Of a DNA stretch of 64,000 nt, positions 12,593-24,087 are shown piece after piece. Origin of the DNA: Hypomesus transpacificus (Eukaryota; Chordata; Actinopteri; Osmeriformes; Osmeridae); contig NC_061082.1 in NCBI RefSeq assembly GCF_021917145.1, positions 8,034,237 to 8,098,236 on the forward strand. The letters run 5' to 3'. The position numbers and the translations under genes were made by a program. The notes beneath the pieces were generated by a model. The model made no database searches, had not been told where the DNA came from, and saw only the letters and a list, made by a program, of their open reading frames with translations. Numbering within the stretch: the first letter of the stretch is position 1; every line of letters starts with the position of its first letter.

Positions 12593-14871
12593 CTACTGTG
12601 CTCCTTCCTCCTCTGTGGGTGCCTCGTTTCCTTGTAAGGGCTCCACGTCATCTGCGTGCTCGTAATCTCCCTCCTCTGAGGAGTCGTCCTCCTCCTGGTC
12701 CTCCTCGCCTTCGCCCCTGACTCTAGACTTGGGAGCAGGTGTGGCGTTGATGACGATTTCGTCATCGACATCGTCATCTGTAACCCTTGTGGACTTCCTC
12801 CTTTCCATGAAAGACGGGGTGCAGACTGGGGTGATGTCCTGGCCAGAGAAGAAAGTTGTCAGATATTGATAAGGGAGTGCAAATAGAAGGAAACAGAGGG
12901 CTATGACAGGGCAAGACAGCAGTAAACCATTGTATTGGACAGTCTAGTTGTTACAACAATGTTAATTTGCATCAAAGGCAGCATGCAACTATTTGTTTAC
13001 TCTGAACACATTCATTACTATTCAACAGAATGAGTGTGGGAACATGGGTTTTATCACTCTGTCACTGACATAACAGGCAATAAGCTTAATGCACCACATT
13101 ACTGTTGGCACAGTTATCTAACCTCAGACCACAGATATGCCTGAGGTAATTTTCAGTCTGTGCCAGGAATGTGGCAAAAAGCAAGACGACGTAAACAATT
13201 CCACAACAATTCCAAAATAAGACGGATAATGTCAGGTGGGACGTGAAGATCTTCTTTTACCTCACTACATGTGGATGCATTCATTTCTGTGGACTTTTTC
13301 TTTGGTGGCACTTGGGCAGCCTGTTTACAAAAAGAAAGAAAGAAAAAGAAGATTGAGCACATGTCATTCCCAGACAGTTATATTCCAATATTTATATATT
13401 TTTATTTATTTATGACAATGCCATATTAAAATATATTTTTCTAAATAGACTGTAAGATATCAAGACTTACGAATCCAGGGAAGTCGTACTCTATGCCCTT
13501 CTCTGCCAGTCTCTTGCGAAGCTGGGTCTCCTTCTTCAGGAGCGTCTCTGCCATCTTGGTCACTCTCTCTGGAGTGTGCTTCTGGTTATAGCGAGCCACA
13601 GACGGCTGCTTTGGCTTCTTAAACTCTCTCTGGGAGCCCACAAACAGCTTCTCATGCACCTTCTCAGGGGGGACCACGTGAGCTGGTAGAGGGAGAGACC
13701 GGGACAATTAGACATGTTATTCATTTTAGGACTAGGGTCTAAATCTGGGACCTAAGAGACAGCTCACAAGGATCTGGGACCTAAGAGAAAGCTTACAAGG
13801 AGCTTGAAGCAGCAGTGGAACTTACCTTTGATCAGTCTTTCTCCCATAAGGTAGTTGTTCATGGTCTCTGCAACAATCTTGGCCACTTCATCACATTCAA
13901 ACTCAACAAATGCATAGCCTTTGCTCCCACCTGTCTGAGAGAAAGAATGTAGTTCGAGGTATTATGATATAAACAAGTGTATTCTGATGAAAACAAATTA
14001 CAAACGTTGTCATCTGACTCTGGAAGAATGTGGGAACAAGGGTTTTATCGCTCTGTCACAATAATAACAGGCAATAAGCTTAATGAACCAGTATACTTTA
14101 GGCACAGTTATCTTACCTCAGGCTACCGAAAGGCCCGAGGCAATTTTCAATATGTGCCAGTAGGCCATAGTTTGAGCATGGCACATTCAGTAATGTAAGA
14201 CAATTCCTACATTATGCTATTCCTATATCAAAGTAGGTCACCTCAGCTACGTTTGCAATTGCCTCTCGGTCTTGATTTTGTCAATCAGTTAGCAATCAAA
14301 GAAAATGTAAACATGTAATGCCTACCTTTTTACTCCTCGCAAGCCGTAACCTTACAACTGTTCCAAACTGTTGAAAGTATGATTTCAGTTGAGTCTCGAA
14401 TAGACCAACGGGAATGTGTCCAACATAGATTACGCCTGGATTCAGACGGTGACCCTGAAAATAGAAGGTTGAAAATGGGGCCCACATGTTAAAGAAAAAC
14501 GTACATATGGTGGCTAGTATGGTACAACAATCCTGAAGCCACCACGATGCAAAGCTTGCCTGCAGATATAACCTTAACTGGTTACCTAGATGTTGCTAGT
14601 TAAGATATAACATTTAACTTTTCTCAAACGTATATTGCCAGTGTCGGCCAATTAATTAAACTACACGTGTCAAAGCAACCAGCTAGCAAACCACTCTACA
14701 TCGCAAGTAGCTAACCAGTTCCCACGTGCTAAATTAACATTAGCCTGCTACCTTTCTGGGTCTTTTCTTTACGGCTTGTACTTTTTTCTTGAATTCAGCC
14801 TCTTCACTCGGGTCCAAAGCGAGTAATTGTTTTGCCGGCTTAGAAGTCGCCGGTCCTTTACCTTCAGTCAT
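12593..14871 (-). CDS. nifk: NIFK (MKI67 FHA-domain-interacting nucleolar phosphoprotein)
   Basis: NIFK is a nucleolar RNA-binding protein that takes part in pre-rRNA processing and binds the FHA domain of Ki-67 when phosphorylated. Six coding exons join in frame: 14752-14871, 14326-14454, 13826-13934, 13471-13682, 13261-13320 and 12593-12838, giving 291 aa (human about 293). An RRM spans roughly residues 44-120, with the RNP2-like VIYVGHIP and the RNP1-like SKGYAFVEF. It is followed by [15 protein letters not shown], a basic segment ([22 protein letters not shown]), the threonine-rich Ki-67-binding site around [14 protein letters not shown], and an acidic tail ([18 protein letters not shown]). 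The start ATG at 14871 precedes a Lys-rich N terminus. The gene is head-to-head with the PDE9A-like gene. Confidence 0.95.
13033..13166 (+). repeat. Dispersed repeat, copy 1 (nifk last intron)
   Basis: About 134 bp that is closely similar, in the same orientation, to 14026-14160. Shared blocks include GGGTTTTATC, TAACAGGCAATAAGCTTAAT and GGCACAGTTATCT. It lies wholly inside the intron between nifk exons 5 and 6. Confidence 0.85.
13745..13801. repeat. Short tandem duplication in nifk intron 3
   Basis: Two adjacent copies of about 29 bp containing ATCTGGGACCTAAGAGA, with a few differences. They lie 25 bp from the nifk exon 3 donor. Confidence 0.8.
14026..14160 (+). repeat. Dispersed repeat, copy 2 (nifk second intron)
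   Basis: Partner of 13033-13166, about 80 percent identical by eye, in the same orientation. It sits in the intron between nifk exons 2 and 3. Confidence 0.85.
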
Positions 14872-15206
14872 TGCAAAGGCTTATTACTTGATAAAAAATA
14901 ATTTACTAGACACAGTGCCCACGTTTACTGCACACGAGAACTACGTTCGTGTCTACTTTTTCCGGAAGATACGTCAGCGAAAGCAGAGTTGAAATCTTAC
15001 AGTCATTGGTTGAAACCAGCTCTTCCGGTAGATTTTTAAATAAAATTCAAATGAATCACAAACATTTTTTTCTTTAAATGTGAAACGTAAACTTAAAATT
15101 AATACGAATATTTACATACGCAGAAATTGTGAATTCCTCCCCAAAATGGCTAAATATTGTCAAATTGACATAGAAGAGGGTTACATTTAACTGCCGACTA
15201 ACAGAA

Positions 15207-15424
15207 TACTGCTAATGAATGGCTAGTGTGAAGACCATTAACTCTATGGTAAAGACTGACTGTTTGTCAAGATACATTATCAAATACATGATCAGTTTCC
15301 ATAAGTCTGACATTTTGTCCAGATATAATATCAAATGAATGTTCAGTGCCCAGAAAGCTGATATTTTTTCCAGATAATAAATATCAAATGAATGGCCAGT
15401 GTCCAGAAGGCTGATATTTTCAAG
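15207..15424. repeat. Degenerate minisatellite, 51-53 bp unit
   Basis: Three diverged copies begin near 15256, 15307 and 15358, each starting CTGA(C/T) and containing ATCAAAT(A/G)(C/A)ATG followed by CAGT. Partial copies lie before 15256 and after 15411. The copies differ by substitutions and small indels, so the array is old. Confidence 0.8.
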
Positions 15425-15582
15425 AACTTTTTGTAGCAATTTCAAAAAAGGATTATTTATTTATTTAAGTATCAGTCTGTAGTGGATTTGATCAGTAAAG
15501 GATATAATCTAAATGTCGTCATGCATTTACAAATAAAATGTTAGAGGCTACAAAGAACCATTGCCCTACCCACAGAAATTAC

Positions 15583-15665
<83 letters not shown>

Positions 15666-15752
15666 GAGAGGGAGAGAGAGACAGAGGGAGAGAGAGAGAG
15701 AGACTGGAGACAAAATATATTATTAAGAAAAAAGAAAAAAAGAGGAGAGAGC

Positions 15753-15795
<43 letters not shown>

Positions 15796-15828
15796 GAGAG
15801 GGGAGAGAGGGAGAGAGAGAGAGAGAGT
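15583..15828. repeat. (AG)n microsatellite, two blocks
   Basis: Two long AG blocks at about 15583-15705 and 15757-15828, separated by an A-rich spacer of about 50 bp. The second block ends 100 bp before the PDE9A-like ATG, so it probably lies in its 5'UTR or proximal promoter. Confidence 0.95.
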
Positions 15829-15927
15829 GACCTGGCAAAGCAGTCCACTTATCTGACATTGTCAGGTTCTGAATTCGGAAGACGAGTAAGCAGTGAAGGC
15901 TGCAACATCAGTGGCTCTGACATTGAT

Positions 15928-18900
15928 ATGGCAACAAAAATAATCTACTTCACTGTGAATGGGCGACCAGAACAAGCAGAGATCCCAGTGGATTGCCCAG
16001 CACAAGATGTCAAAGGTATACAGATTATTCATTGTTTGGAAAAGAAGCATCACTTGTGATACTGCTAAAATAGAAAATATAAATTGAAATCATAGATCTT
16101 TTAGCTCAGTAGCTCAGGTATGTATTATTATTTAGTTGGTCCTATATGTTTGCCTGCACATCTGTTTTCCATCCCTCCACTGTGAAAATAATGTTAACTC
16201 AAGAGTTAGGGTTCGTATGATGAGATAAGTGTATGTCAAAACACACAGCCCTGTGCTGATTGTAGTCATCTGAGAATATTATTGTGTTCAGTCAAATACT
16301 CACTGAATACCACACATTTGGAGGATTTGAGATATTAAAATAATAATAATTGCAATTCACTTTTAAAGAAAGAGGGTGAAATTCTTGTCAACAGGGAGAG
16401 TATATATTTATAAATTTATGATGATACATTACAGAAACCCAAGCCTTATTGCAAGGATATTGTGTGAGGAACAGGTGCTGTTGACAGCTCTGTACTTAAG
16501 GCATCACATCATAGATAACATAAGTATTGCACAATATTGTTGTTTTATATCGACATAAAGTGTATGATCATACGGGTATGCAGTGTTTATGTTTGTCAGC
16601 ACAGACAGTAACGTTTTGCAGTGGTATATGCATCTGATTCAAAGCACTGAGCATCTTGGAGTGTTTTGTACGTGTCCACCTGTCCGTCCCTGTGCATGTA
16701 GAGAATGTGCCTCCTATGTTTTCTAGACCTGTTCCGCTCTGCAGCTGAGGCCGGACCCCACGACATCCTGAAGCTGTACAATCCAAAAGGCAACATCATC
16801 AACATCTCCCCTCGACTGGAGTCCAACAGCCCAAACTCCTGCTATAAGCTGGAAGTAGTGGCTGCCGACTGCAACAGTGAGCCGTTAGGTATTCTCTACC
16901 ATGTCACCACACCCAGCCTCGGCCGCTGGGCAGCTGTGTCTGACTGTGTGTAAACCTAGCCTTGCTGGGGCAGCCTTCACCCTTTGGTGTTTGAATACTG
17001 TAACATAATGAGAAGCTGTTTTGCTGCTTGAATAGTGGTGTGTTTCAGGTGTGGAGCTTGCTGTGGCACTAGGATTTGATCTCTCCTCAATGGAGAAGAG
17101 GTAAGTGACTCGTTCTTTGCTCAGAGTAGTCCCGTTCTTTGAGGACGTGTGGGAGCCCAAATCAGACAATGTGCTGCACTGTGGCCCAGGCTGCAGGGCT
17201 TGGAGAAGAAGATACTGATTGAGGCTGGTGAGACCCCTGCAGTAGTGTATGAGATGAAGAGACAGGTTGAATCGTTCAGAGAGAAACTTGAGGTATGTAT
17301 GTACAATCTTACAGCAGTCTTAATAATCTTCAATTAGTTTGGTTTACTATGCATCTTAGTCAACAAGTAATCCTCTTGTCATCCCTTGATTAGTCTTGTT
17401 CAATACAACACGTTAGGCTGGATTTGGATTGTGGAAGAATTGTCCATCTCTGTTAATAAATGTTTCCCTCCTCCACAGAGTGTGGAACATTTGAGCTGGC
17501 TAGGCCTGTTCAAGGAGCTTTCTGAGGGAACACACAAGCCCTCCCCCTTTTATCACAAAAGAACACTACGGAAAACACGTGAGGAGTGTGAGCACGTTAG
17601 AGACAAATTCCTTCAAATGAGGTAAGTTCCCAGACAGTACCAAAATAGTGGATCTAATTTGTGACCAACAAAATATGTCACTTACAACTACGACATGCCC
17701 CATTTACAAGACATGTGTTACACCAGTATCACACCAAGGCTACAAATGATATCATCGTTTTCACAAAAGAGTGGTTTGAATCTTCTTCACAGTTCACTGG
17801 AAGTTTCCGAGGAAGTGAGACAGTATCTCAAAACCCCAACATTTGACAACTGGTGAGCACACATCATGTTGTTCCTTCATATTTATCGCTTTTCCTATCG
17901 AAAATATCCAGAGTGTTTCTCCAACACTGGAAATGTTCAAACTTGAAGTGTTGAACACTATGGAATATGCGTTCCATTGAGTTAGCGCAGGGCAGTGTGT
18001 GTGTGTGTGTGTGTTTGTGCATGACTAAGTGTGGGAGATAAACAGCATCTACACCTGTCTCTTCAATAGAGACACAGTGAAGTGGCCAGCAGCTGGCACC
18101 CCTGACGTACCCCTGAAGAGCCAGGGCTTGTTCACTCCTTTCATCTGATCAAGACACTCATATCAATATGAATAGACTGACTATGGGTTTACAAATCAAA
18201 AGGATGTCTTCATAACAAGCTTCATTAACACACCACGTTTGAAGGGTGCATTAATAGGGTGTTGTGCTTCTCTTAGCCTGGCTTGGTTATTTACCCCTTT
18301 TAACATAACAGGATTGAGGTACTTCAAACAGTGATATTGTGTTGGCAGGAAGGAGAGAGAGTTGAATCAGATAGAGTGCGACCTTCATATTGTATGCACC
18401 CTTTCAACGCATTGTCCCACTAATGCATAATGCTCTGTTATATCCCAGAACAGGGTTCACTGGCTAGTTGAAAACTCAACAACAGCACCAAATCACCAAA
18501 CAGCATCAGACATAAAGATATGTATTGGAATTGTGTATGTGTTACTATGCAATATGTGTGTCTGTATAAAGGCAGTGGGAGGATGCAGAGATTATGGTGC
18601 TGCTTCAGGTGATGTACACAGACCTGGACTTTATTGCCACCTTTAACATCGAGCCTGAGGTACTGCAACAGTTCCTGTACGAGGTGTACCGTCGCTATAA
18701 CAACATCCCCTTCCACAACTTCAAACACTGCTTCTGTGTCACCCAAATGGTGAGTCAGATTGTGTATTTCTGTCTATCTGTGTGTGATTCATGGCGAATA
18801 ACCCCATTTCTGATTCTGATTTCTGATTCTGATTATATGAGCAACAGAGGGAGCAAGAAAATGGAGAGTTGTGTTAGAGTGGCAATCATTTGATTTAAGG

Positions 18901-20657
18901 TCTGAGGCTTTTAGCACTATTGGCAATCATCAGATTCCTTTCAATTACCCAATCATTCTAAAGCCTGAAAGTGGTGGGCAAGGACTTTCAGGCTAACCTT
19001 ATGGAGTGCAACACATTTCTCGAGGGCTTTGAAATGTCATATTCATGTTGGTGCACATTCAACATTTTAGATGTATGGACTGATTTGGCTGACAGACCTG
19101 AAGAGTAAGATTGACAGCATTGACCTCCTGACTATGTTGACCTCGGCAGTGTGCCATGACCTCGACCACACAGGCTACAACAACGCATACCAGGTTAGCT
19201 ATCTAACTATTCTGATCTATCTATCTGTCCCGCCGTTCGCTAACAATACAGCTACAATACACACTGATTGGCATATTGTGGACACAGTCACTGTCGACAG
19301 AAGGACAAATCTGTGGTTGCGCAAGTTAGAGGTTTTATGTTGACCTGTTTTTGTTCATCTGTCAGATAAATGCTCGGACTGAGTTGGCCCTGCGTTATAA
19401 TGACATCTCTCCACTGGAGAACCACCACTGTGCCGTGGCCTTTGAGATCTTGGAGAAGGTAGGTGAGACTGGGGCCAGACCTGGAGTTGAGGCTGGAGGG
19501 TGTAGGGGAAAAGCTGGAATGAATGACGACATTTAGAACTTCTTTCCTACAGACAGAAAACAACATTTTCAGAAACCTGACCAACGAGCAGTACAAACGG
19601 ATCAGGGAGGGTATAATCAAGTAAGATGTTCTTCTCGGCCATATCACTGATAAAACTGAAAACCCACACATTCTAGGATTTTAATCCTTGTTCTTGAACA
19701 CCTATTGCAGGTGCATCTTGGCCACAGACATGACGAGGCACAACGAGATTCTAAACAAGTTTAAGTCCATCCTGTCTGTCTTTGACTTTAGCATCAAGGA
19801 CCACAGAGATGTGGTGAGTAAAACCACAACTGAAAGAGAGACCTCAGGCAAATGGAGGGTTCAGTTGCCTCATTTAGGAATGGCTTGTTTGTGCTGGTTG
19901 TCTGTTGGATTTAACTTAAAGTATGAGGCTACTGATTGGACAAACATTGTTTGCCCGTCGGACCTTCTCTTCGTCCTTCAGTTGATGATGATCATGATCA
20001 AAGTGAGCGACATCTCCAATGAGGCCCGGCCTATGGAGGTGGCTGAGCCCTGGTTAGACTGCCTTCTTCAGGAGTTTTACAATCAGGTACTTCATAAAGC
20101 ATCGAGGAAGAACTGTGCTTCAGTAAATAATTGATTAACCCAATAAAGTTTAAATTAACTTTGGACGATCAGATGAAGCCTAGCCTTTGTCTTTACCTGT
20201 TTGTGCCAAATTCCCCCCCCTCCCCCCTCCCAGAGTGACATGGAAAAGCTGGAGGGTCTCCCTGTCACACCATTCATGGACAGGGAACAGGTGACCAAGC
20301 CATCCTCTCAGACAGGCTTCATTCGATTTGTCCTCTTCCCTCTCTTCATTGAATTGGCCAACCTCTTTCCCTGCCTGGAGGTACAGTAAGCGGAATATTT
20401 ATCAAACTTACCATCCAGGACTCCACAATGCATCTTACAGTTTCCTGCCTTATATCTTACCCTAGCAACATATCATAGATCCGGTGCGGAAGGCCCTGGA
20501 CTACTACACAGAAATGGAGAAAGCCCTGGAAAGGGAGAAGCTGAATAGAGCACAGAGTGACAAGGCAGCCAAGAGCAAGGAGTCACCCCTGAACCCATCA
20601 AACACAGCAGACAGCCAGGCAGACTCCAGGGATACCTCCAAACCAGCCACCCAGTGA
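15928..20657 (+). CDS. PDE9A-like cGMP-specific 3',5'-cyclic phosphodiesterase
   Basis: This enzyme hydrolyses cGMP to 5'-GMP in the cytosol or nucleus. Fourteen exons join in frame to 546 aa: 15928-16015, 16727-16888, 17049-17100, 17166-17292, 17479-17621, 17793-17852, 18572-18749, 19071-19193, 19366-19458, 19553-19620, 19711-19813, 19982-20086, 20234-20380 and 20466-20657. There is no GAF domain, which is typical of PDE9. The C-terminal catalytic domain keeps the class I PDE metal site: H259 and H263 in [10 protein letters not shown]299-D300 and H303 in [10 protein letters not shown], and D409 in [17 protein letters not shown]. The purine-binding glutamine is Q460 in [24 protein letters not shown] and [10 protein letters not shown] also match PDE9A. 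The N terminus ([12 protein letters not shown]) aligns with the PDE9A start. The tail is Lys/Ser/Pro-rich. Mammalian PDE9A lies elsewhere, so this is probably an extra vertebrate or fish paralogue. Confidence 0.92.
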
Positions 20658-21070
20658 TGGATGCCTCCATAGAGGCATTTTGATCTAGACTGAAAATACT
20701 GTATCTGTTTTTTTCTACAGGAATGTGCATGCTTTCTTTTCTTTTTTTTCTTTTTTTTTCTTCTTTTTGAGCAGGAGTGTGAATAGAATATGATCACAGA
20801 TGATAGTACTGCATCAGATCGCAGATTTGTAGCCTAGGTGCAACATTTGGTTGTTAAGTTCTTTAGTGTCTGTCTATATGTGCATATTTTGTATTTAATT
20901 GTCTGTAGCATAATTGTCATTATATGTTTTTGATTTCAGAACTTGGTTAATCAGTCCTGATGTTATCCCTATAATGTTGTCTCTCAACTACTGCCAACTA
21001 GTGGACAGGATCCCATGTCACATGCTAATTGTTCATAATAATTAATGATAAACATTAAACCCTATTGAAA

Positions 21071-21076
21071 AATAAA
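21071..21076 (+). terminator. PDE9A-like poly(A) signal (AATAAA)
   Basis: AATAAA, 414 nt after the stop codon, with ATTAAA just upstream at 21054. The region before it is an AT-rich 3'UTR with a T-rich patch at 20735-20766. Confidence 0.7.
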
Positions 21077-21099
21077 CATTAACGGCGTGAATTGTATTT

Positions 21100-21296
21100 A
21101 TATTTCCATCTATTACTTTCTTTTTGCCAAAACAAGAAAAATGTATTATGCCAAGGAATGGTGACATCATGTCTATGCGACTGTTTACAGAAAGACCCGT
21201 CCCTTTGCGACTTTCAGCTCGTGCGCACGCTTTTGTTTTTCAATCACTGAACACGAATTATTTTCTTAACGACCCATAGTTGTACTGTTGCACATA
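21100..21296 (+). promoter_or_regulatory. tsn promoter and 5'UTR
   Basis: The tsn ATG is only about 220 bp after the PDE9A-like poly(A) signal, so the promoter must lie here or overlap the PDE 3'UTR. Candidate sites are a CRE-like TGACATCA at 21162-21169 and an NRF-1-like TGCGCACGC at 21222-21230. No TATA box is clear. Confidence 0.5.
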
Positions 21297-22239
21297 ATGT
21301 CGGTAACAGAAATGTTCAGCTATATTCAGGGGTTCCTAAGTGCGGATCAAGATATCAGAGAGGTTAGTTTTAAGCCGAGATAGCATGGTTTAAACGTTAG
21401 CATGGTTTAAACGTTAACTACAGCGGTTTGAGGTAGCTTGCTAATTCATCGTTGCATGTATAGCGTCCCAGCACATTATCTAAGAATCTATTTACCGTGT
21501 GATATATAATTACCAGGAATGCACGCAATAGACTTCAATTTGACGCGTAGCTGATGAATTGGACATTTCTAATGGTGCACACAGTAGTAGTAAGCAGTTC
21601 ACAATTTCACCTGGTACACATGCATAGGCCTATATACTAATATAAATGGAAAAAATATTGCCGCAACACCATAAAACTGGACACCTTGTTACAGGATATC
21701 AGAAAGGTTGTGCAGGGCCTGGAGCAGACAGCGAGGGAAATCCTGACTCTTCTCCAAAGTGTCCACCAGACATCTGGATTCAAAGAGAGTGAGTTTCAAA
21801 CAGCAACCAAATGTTTAGTCTTCACATCGTCATGCAATCTTAAAATGAGTTGATGGAAAAACTCAACGTGAAATGTTGAATTGTCGTCTTACCCAAAAGT
21901 TCCTAGTAAGTGCACCAAGGCTCGGGAGTTGTTTTGCACTGTGAGGACACACATTTCAGACCTCAAAACTAAATTCCCTGTGGAGCAGTATTACAGGTAT
22001 GGGTGGATTACATCATACATTTTGTCACGTAGTACAATTGTATATTTCTGCACAAGCTAGTGTTGATTATTTATGTTTTGCTGTCTGACTACAGATTCCA
22101 TGAGCATTGGCGGTTTGTGCTTCAGAGACTGGTCTTCCTGGCAGCCTTTGTGGTCTACTTGGAGACTGAGGTCCTGGTGGCCAGAGAAGAGGTGGCCCAA
22201 ATATTAGGGAGTAAGAATCATCTTCATGGAGAAACTATA

Positions 22240-22307
<68 letters not shown>

Positions 22308-22888
22308 CTCTCTCTCTCTCTCTCTCGCAGTCTCTCTCTCTCGCACTCTCTCTCCCCCCCCCCCCCTCTCTCTCTCTGTCCCTCTCTCTCTCTTTCAAAA
22401 TGTCTCTAGAAACCAATTAATTGCCCTTTATCATACTTTGCTGTACCTTTTTAGTTGAAGTGGTCAGAGAAAAAGGATTCCACCTGGACGTGGAAGATTA
22501 CCTTGCTGGTGTGCTGAACATGGCCAGCGAACTGGTAAGAGTGAACTCATTTTCATGTCCATAAAAAGAATCCTTTAAGATGACAGGATTTTGATCTTGT
22601 GGATGTCATCTCTCTTGCGCCCCCCCCCCCCCCCCCCCCCCTCCCTGTCTGCAGTCTCGTCTGGCGGTGAACAGCGTGACTGCAGGAGACTACACCCGGC
22701 CACTCCGCATCTCCAACTTCATCAACGAGCTGGACTCCGGCTTCCGCCTGCTCAACCTGAAGAATGACCCCCTGCGCAAGCGCTACGACGGCCTGAAATA
22801 TGACGTGAAGAAGATCGAGGAGGTGGTGTATGACCTGTCCATCCGTGGGTTGGCCACGGAACCGCAGGAGGCTGGGGGAGACAAGTAG
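21297..22888 (+). CDS. tsn: Translin
   Basis: Translin is an octameric RNA- and single-stranded-DNA-binding protein. With TRAX it forms C3PO, which cleaves passenger strands and tRNA fragments. Six exons join in frame: 21297-21362, 21695-21788, 21900-21996, 22095-22210, 22455-22534 and 22655-22888, giving 228 aa, the same length as human translin. Diagnostic stretches are EQTAREILTLLQSVHQ, YYRFHEHWRFVLQRLVFLAA, EKGFHLDVEDYLAGVL, ELSRLAVNSVTAGDYTRPL and SGFRLLNLKNDPLRKRYDGL. The leucine-zipper-like helix lies near the C terminus (LKYDVKKIEEVVYDLSIRG). Introns 4 and 5 hold a 150-bp CT tract and a 22-base C run. The gene is tail-to-tail with the RhoGEF. Confidence 0.97.
21381..21415. repeat. 17-bp tandem duplication in tsn intron 1
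   Basis: Two adjacent copies of AGCATGGTTTAAACGTT, 20 bp after the exon 1 donor. Confidence 0.85.
22244..22394. repeat. (CT)n microsatellite in tsn intron 4
   Basis: About 150 bases of CT with a few CG-containing interruptions and a C run. It lies 33 bp after the exon 4 donor and 60 bp before exon 5. Confidence 0.95.
22620..22641. repeat. 22-base C homopolymer in tsn intron 5
   Basis: An uninterrupted C run directly before the CTCCCTGTCTGCAG acceptor of tsn exon 6. It forms most of the polypyrimidine tract of that splice site. Confidence 0.9.
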
Positions 22889-24000
22889 AGCTGGGAGTGG
22901 GGATAGGAAAGGGGCTGGGACAATCCTCCAGAACTGGGACAGAGAACTTGACCTGTTGCAGGGCAGGACCAAGGGTCTGAAGCCCTGGAAGCCTAAGACA
23001 GACTGTGTGTGTGTGTGTGTGAGAGAGAGAGAGCGAGAAAGAGTGTGTGTGTGTTTGTGGCAGTCTGTCAGTGGGGTTTGAAAACCCAGAGACGGTAGTT
23101 TTGAAGGGGAGTTCCAACTTAATACTGGTGTTTGGATTTGTTCGCCTGTTTCTGACATCATCAGAGTGCTTTTCATGTTTCACAACATTTTGATTTTGTT
23201 GTTAACACTGTTATACACATACCTTATATGTTAAGTATTGTTTTGTTTTATTATTTGAGGTCAAAGTTGTAGTTTAGACCACTCAAAGAAAAAAAGAAAA
23301 TGTAACCTTATTGATCTTAAGTTTGTGGAGTCGATATGCTAAAATATAAGTTCATGCATCTTCCAAAAGCCAGGGAAGTAGTCCAATACAGACAGTTTAA
23401 AGGCTGCTGAATGTGATGTGACACATTCAAGCTATTGTTTGAAGAGAGCCAAAGAAACAGCATAGGTGCACTCAACACAGATATGAAGCCTTTGTTCTGT
23501 CCTGTGTTGGGGAAAAAAAACATTACTGCGTCGACATGGTGTGCGCTTTTTTCAAGATTGACAATGTATTGATTCTATCTCAGTGTCACTGCCTCGTTTG
23601 TCTGCATGTTCTTACGAACAGGAGAGACTGGGTCAAGCCAAGCTGGGGTGGTGCTGAACGCAGCTTTTCATCTAGCTATGTACTGTACCATACACTGCAA
23701 AAACAGTTGCTCAGTGATTTACTCCTGGCACAGCCAAGTCTAAAATGTTCTTTTCATACTTTTGGCAACCTCCATGCATTTTTCTTCTTGTAAACCATGG
23801 TAGTGTAGTTGGATAGTGTCGTTCTAAAGTGCAATCGTTGATTTGGTTGCACTATTCCAATGTGTTTGAATGGTTTCCTTAAATTAGTGAATTGTGCGTG
23901 CTTACAAAATGATTCCACCTGATCAACAGGAGCTCATGTTTCAGTGTTTTGTTTCTGTATTTGATCCTTTGTTGGATCAGTTGTGAGGCCATTTGTTCCG
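22889..24000 (+). other. tsn 3'UTR
   Basis: About 1.1 kb between the translin stop and the first clear AATAAA. It is AT-rich and holds short GT and GA runs near 23005-23055. No other gene is visible on either strand. A long 3'UTR is usual for translin mRNAs. Confidence 0.6.
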
Positions 24001-24006
24001 AATAAA
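24001..24006 (+). terminator. tsn poly(A) signal (AATAAA)
   Basis: AATAAA followed about 18 nt later by CA and a T-rich stretch, as expected at a cleavage site. Confidence 0.75.
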
Positions 24007-24087
24007 TATTTCTACTTTGCACCATCTATTTGCCTCTTTATAAATGTTCTTTACAGGAATTAGCAACCAGGATAAGAGAACAGTTTG

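Larger units (their letters stand above)
14872..15927. promoter_or_regulatory. Divergent intergenic region nifk / PDE9A-like
   Basis: The two start codons face away from each other across about 1.06 kb. Close to nifk there are two ETS-type CCGGAA cores (TCCGGAAG at 14961-14968 and, inverted, CTTCCGG at 15022-15028), a CRE-like ACGTCAG at 14971-14977 and an inverted CCAAT (ATTGG) at 15005-15009. This is the usual make-up of a TATA-less housekeeping promoter. The PDE side holds a degenerate 51-53 bp tandem repeat and a long GA tract instead, with no obvious core promoter. Site calls are by eye. Confidence 0.5.

Noticed and set aside
15859-15927. Longer N terminus for the PDE9A-like protein
   Set aside because: The frame is open but has no ATG before 15928, and the family similarity begins at the ATG ([12 protein letters not shown]).
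18061-18148. Extra PDE9A-like exon (after TTCAATAG)
   Set aside because: Exons 6 and 7 join in phase without it and match PDE9A directly (FDNW-QWEDAE). The segment would break the frame alignment.
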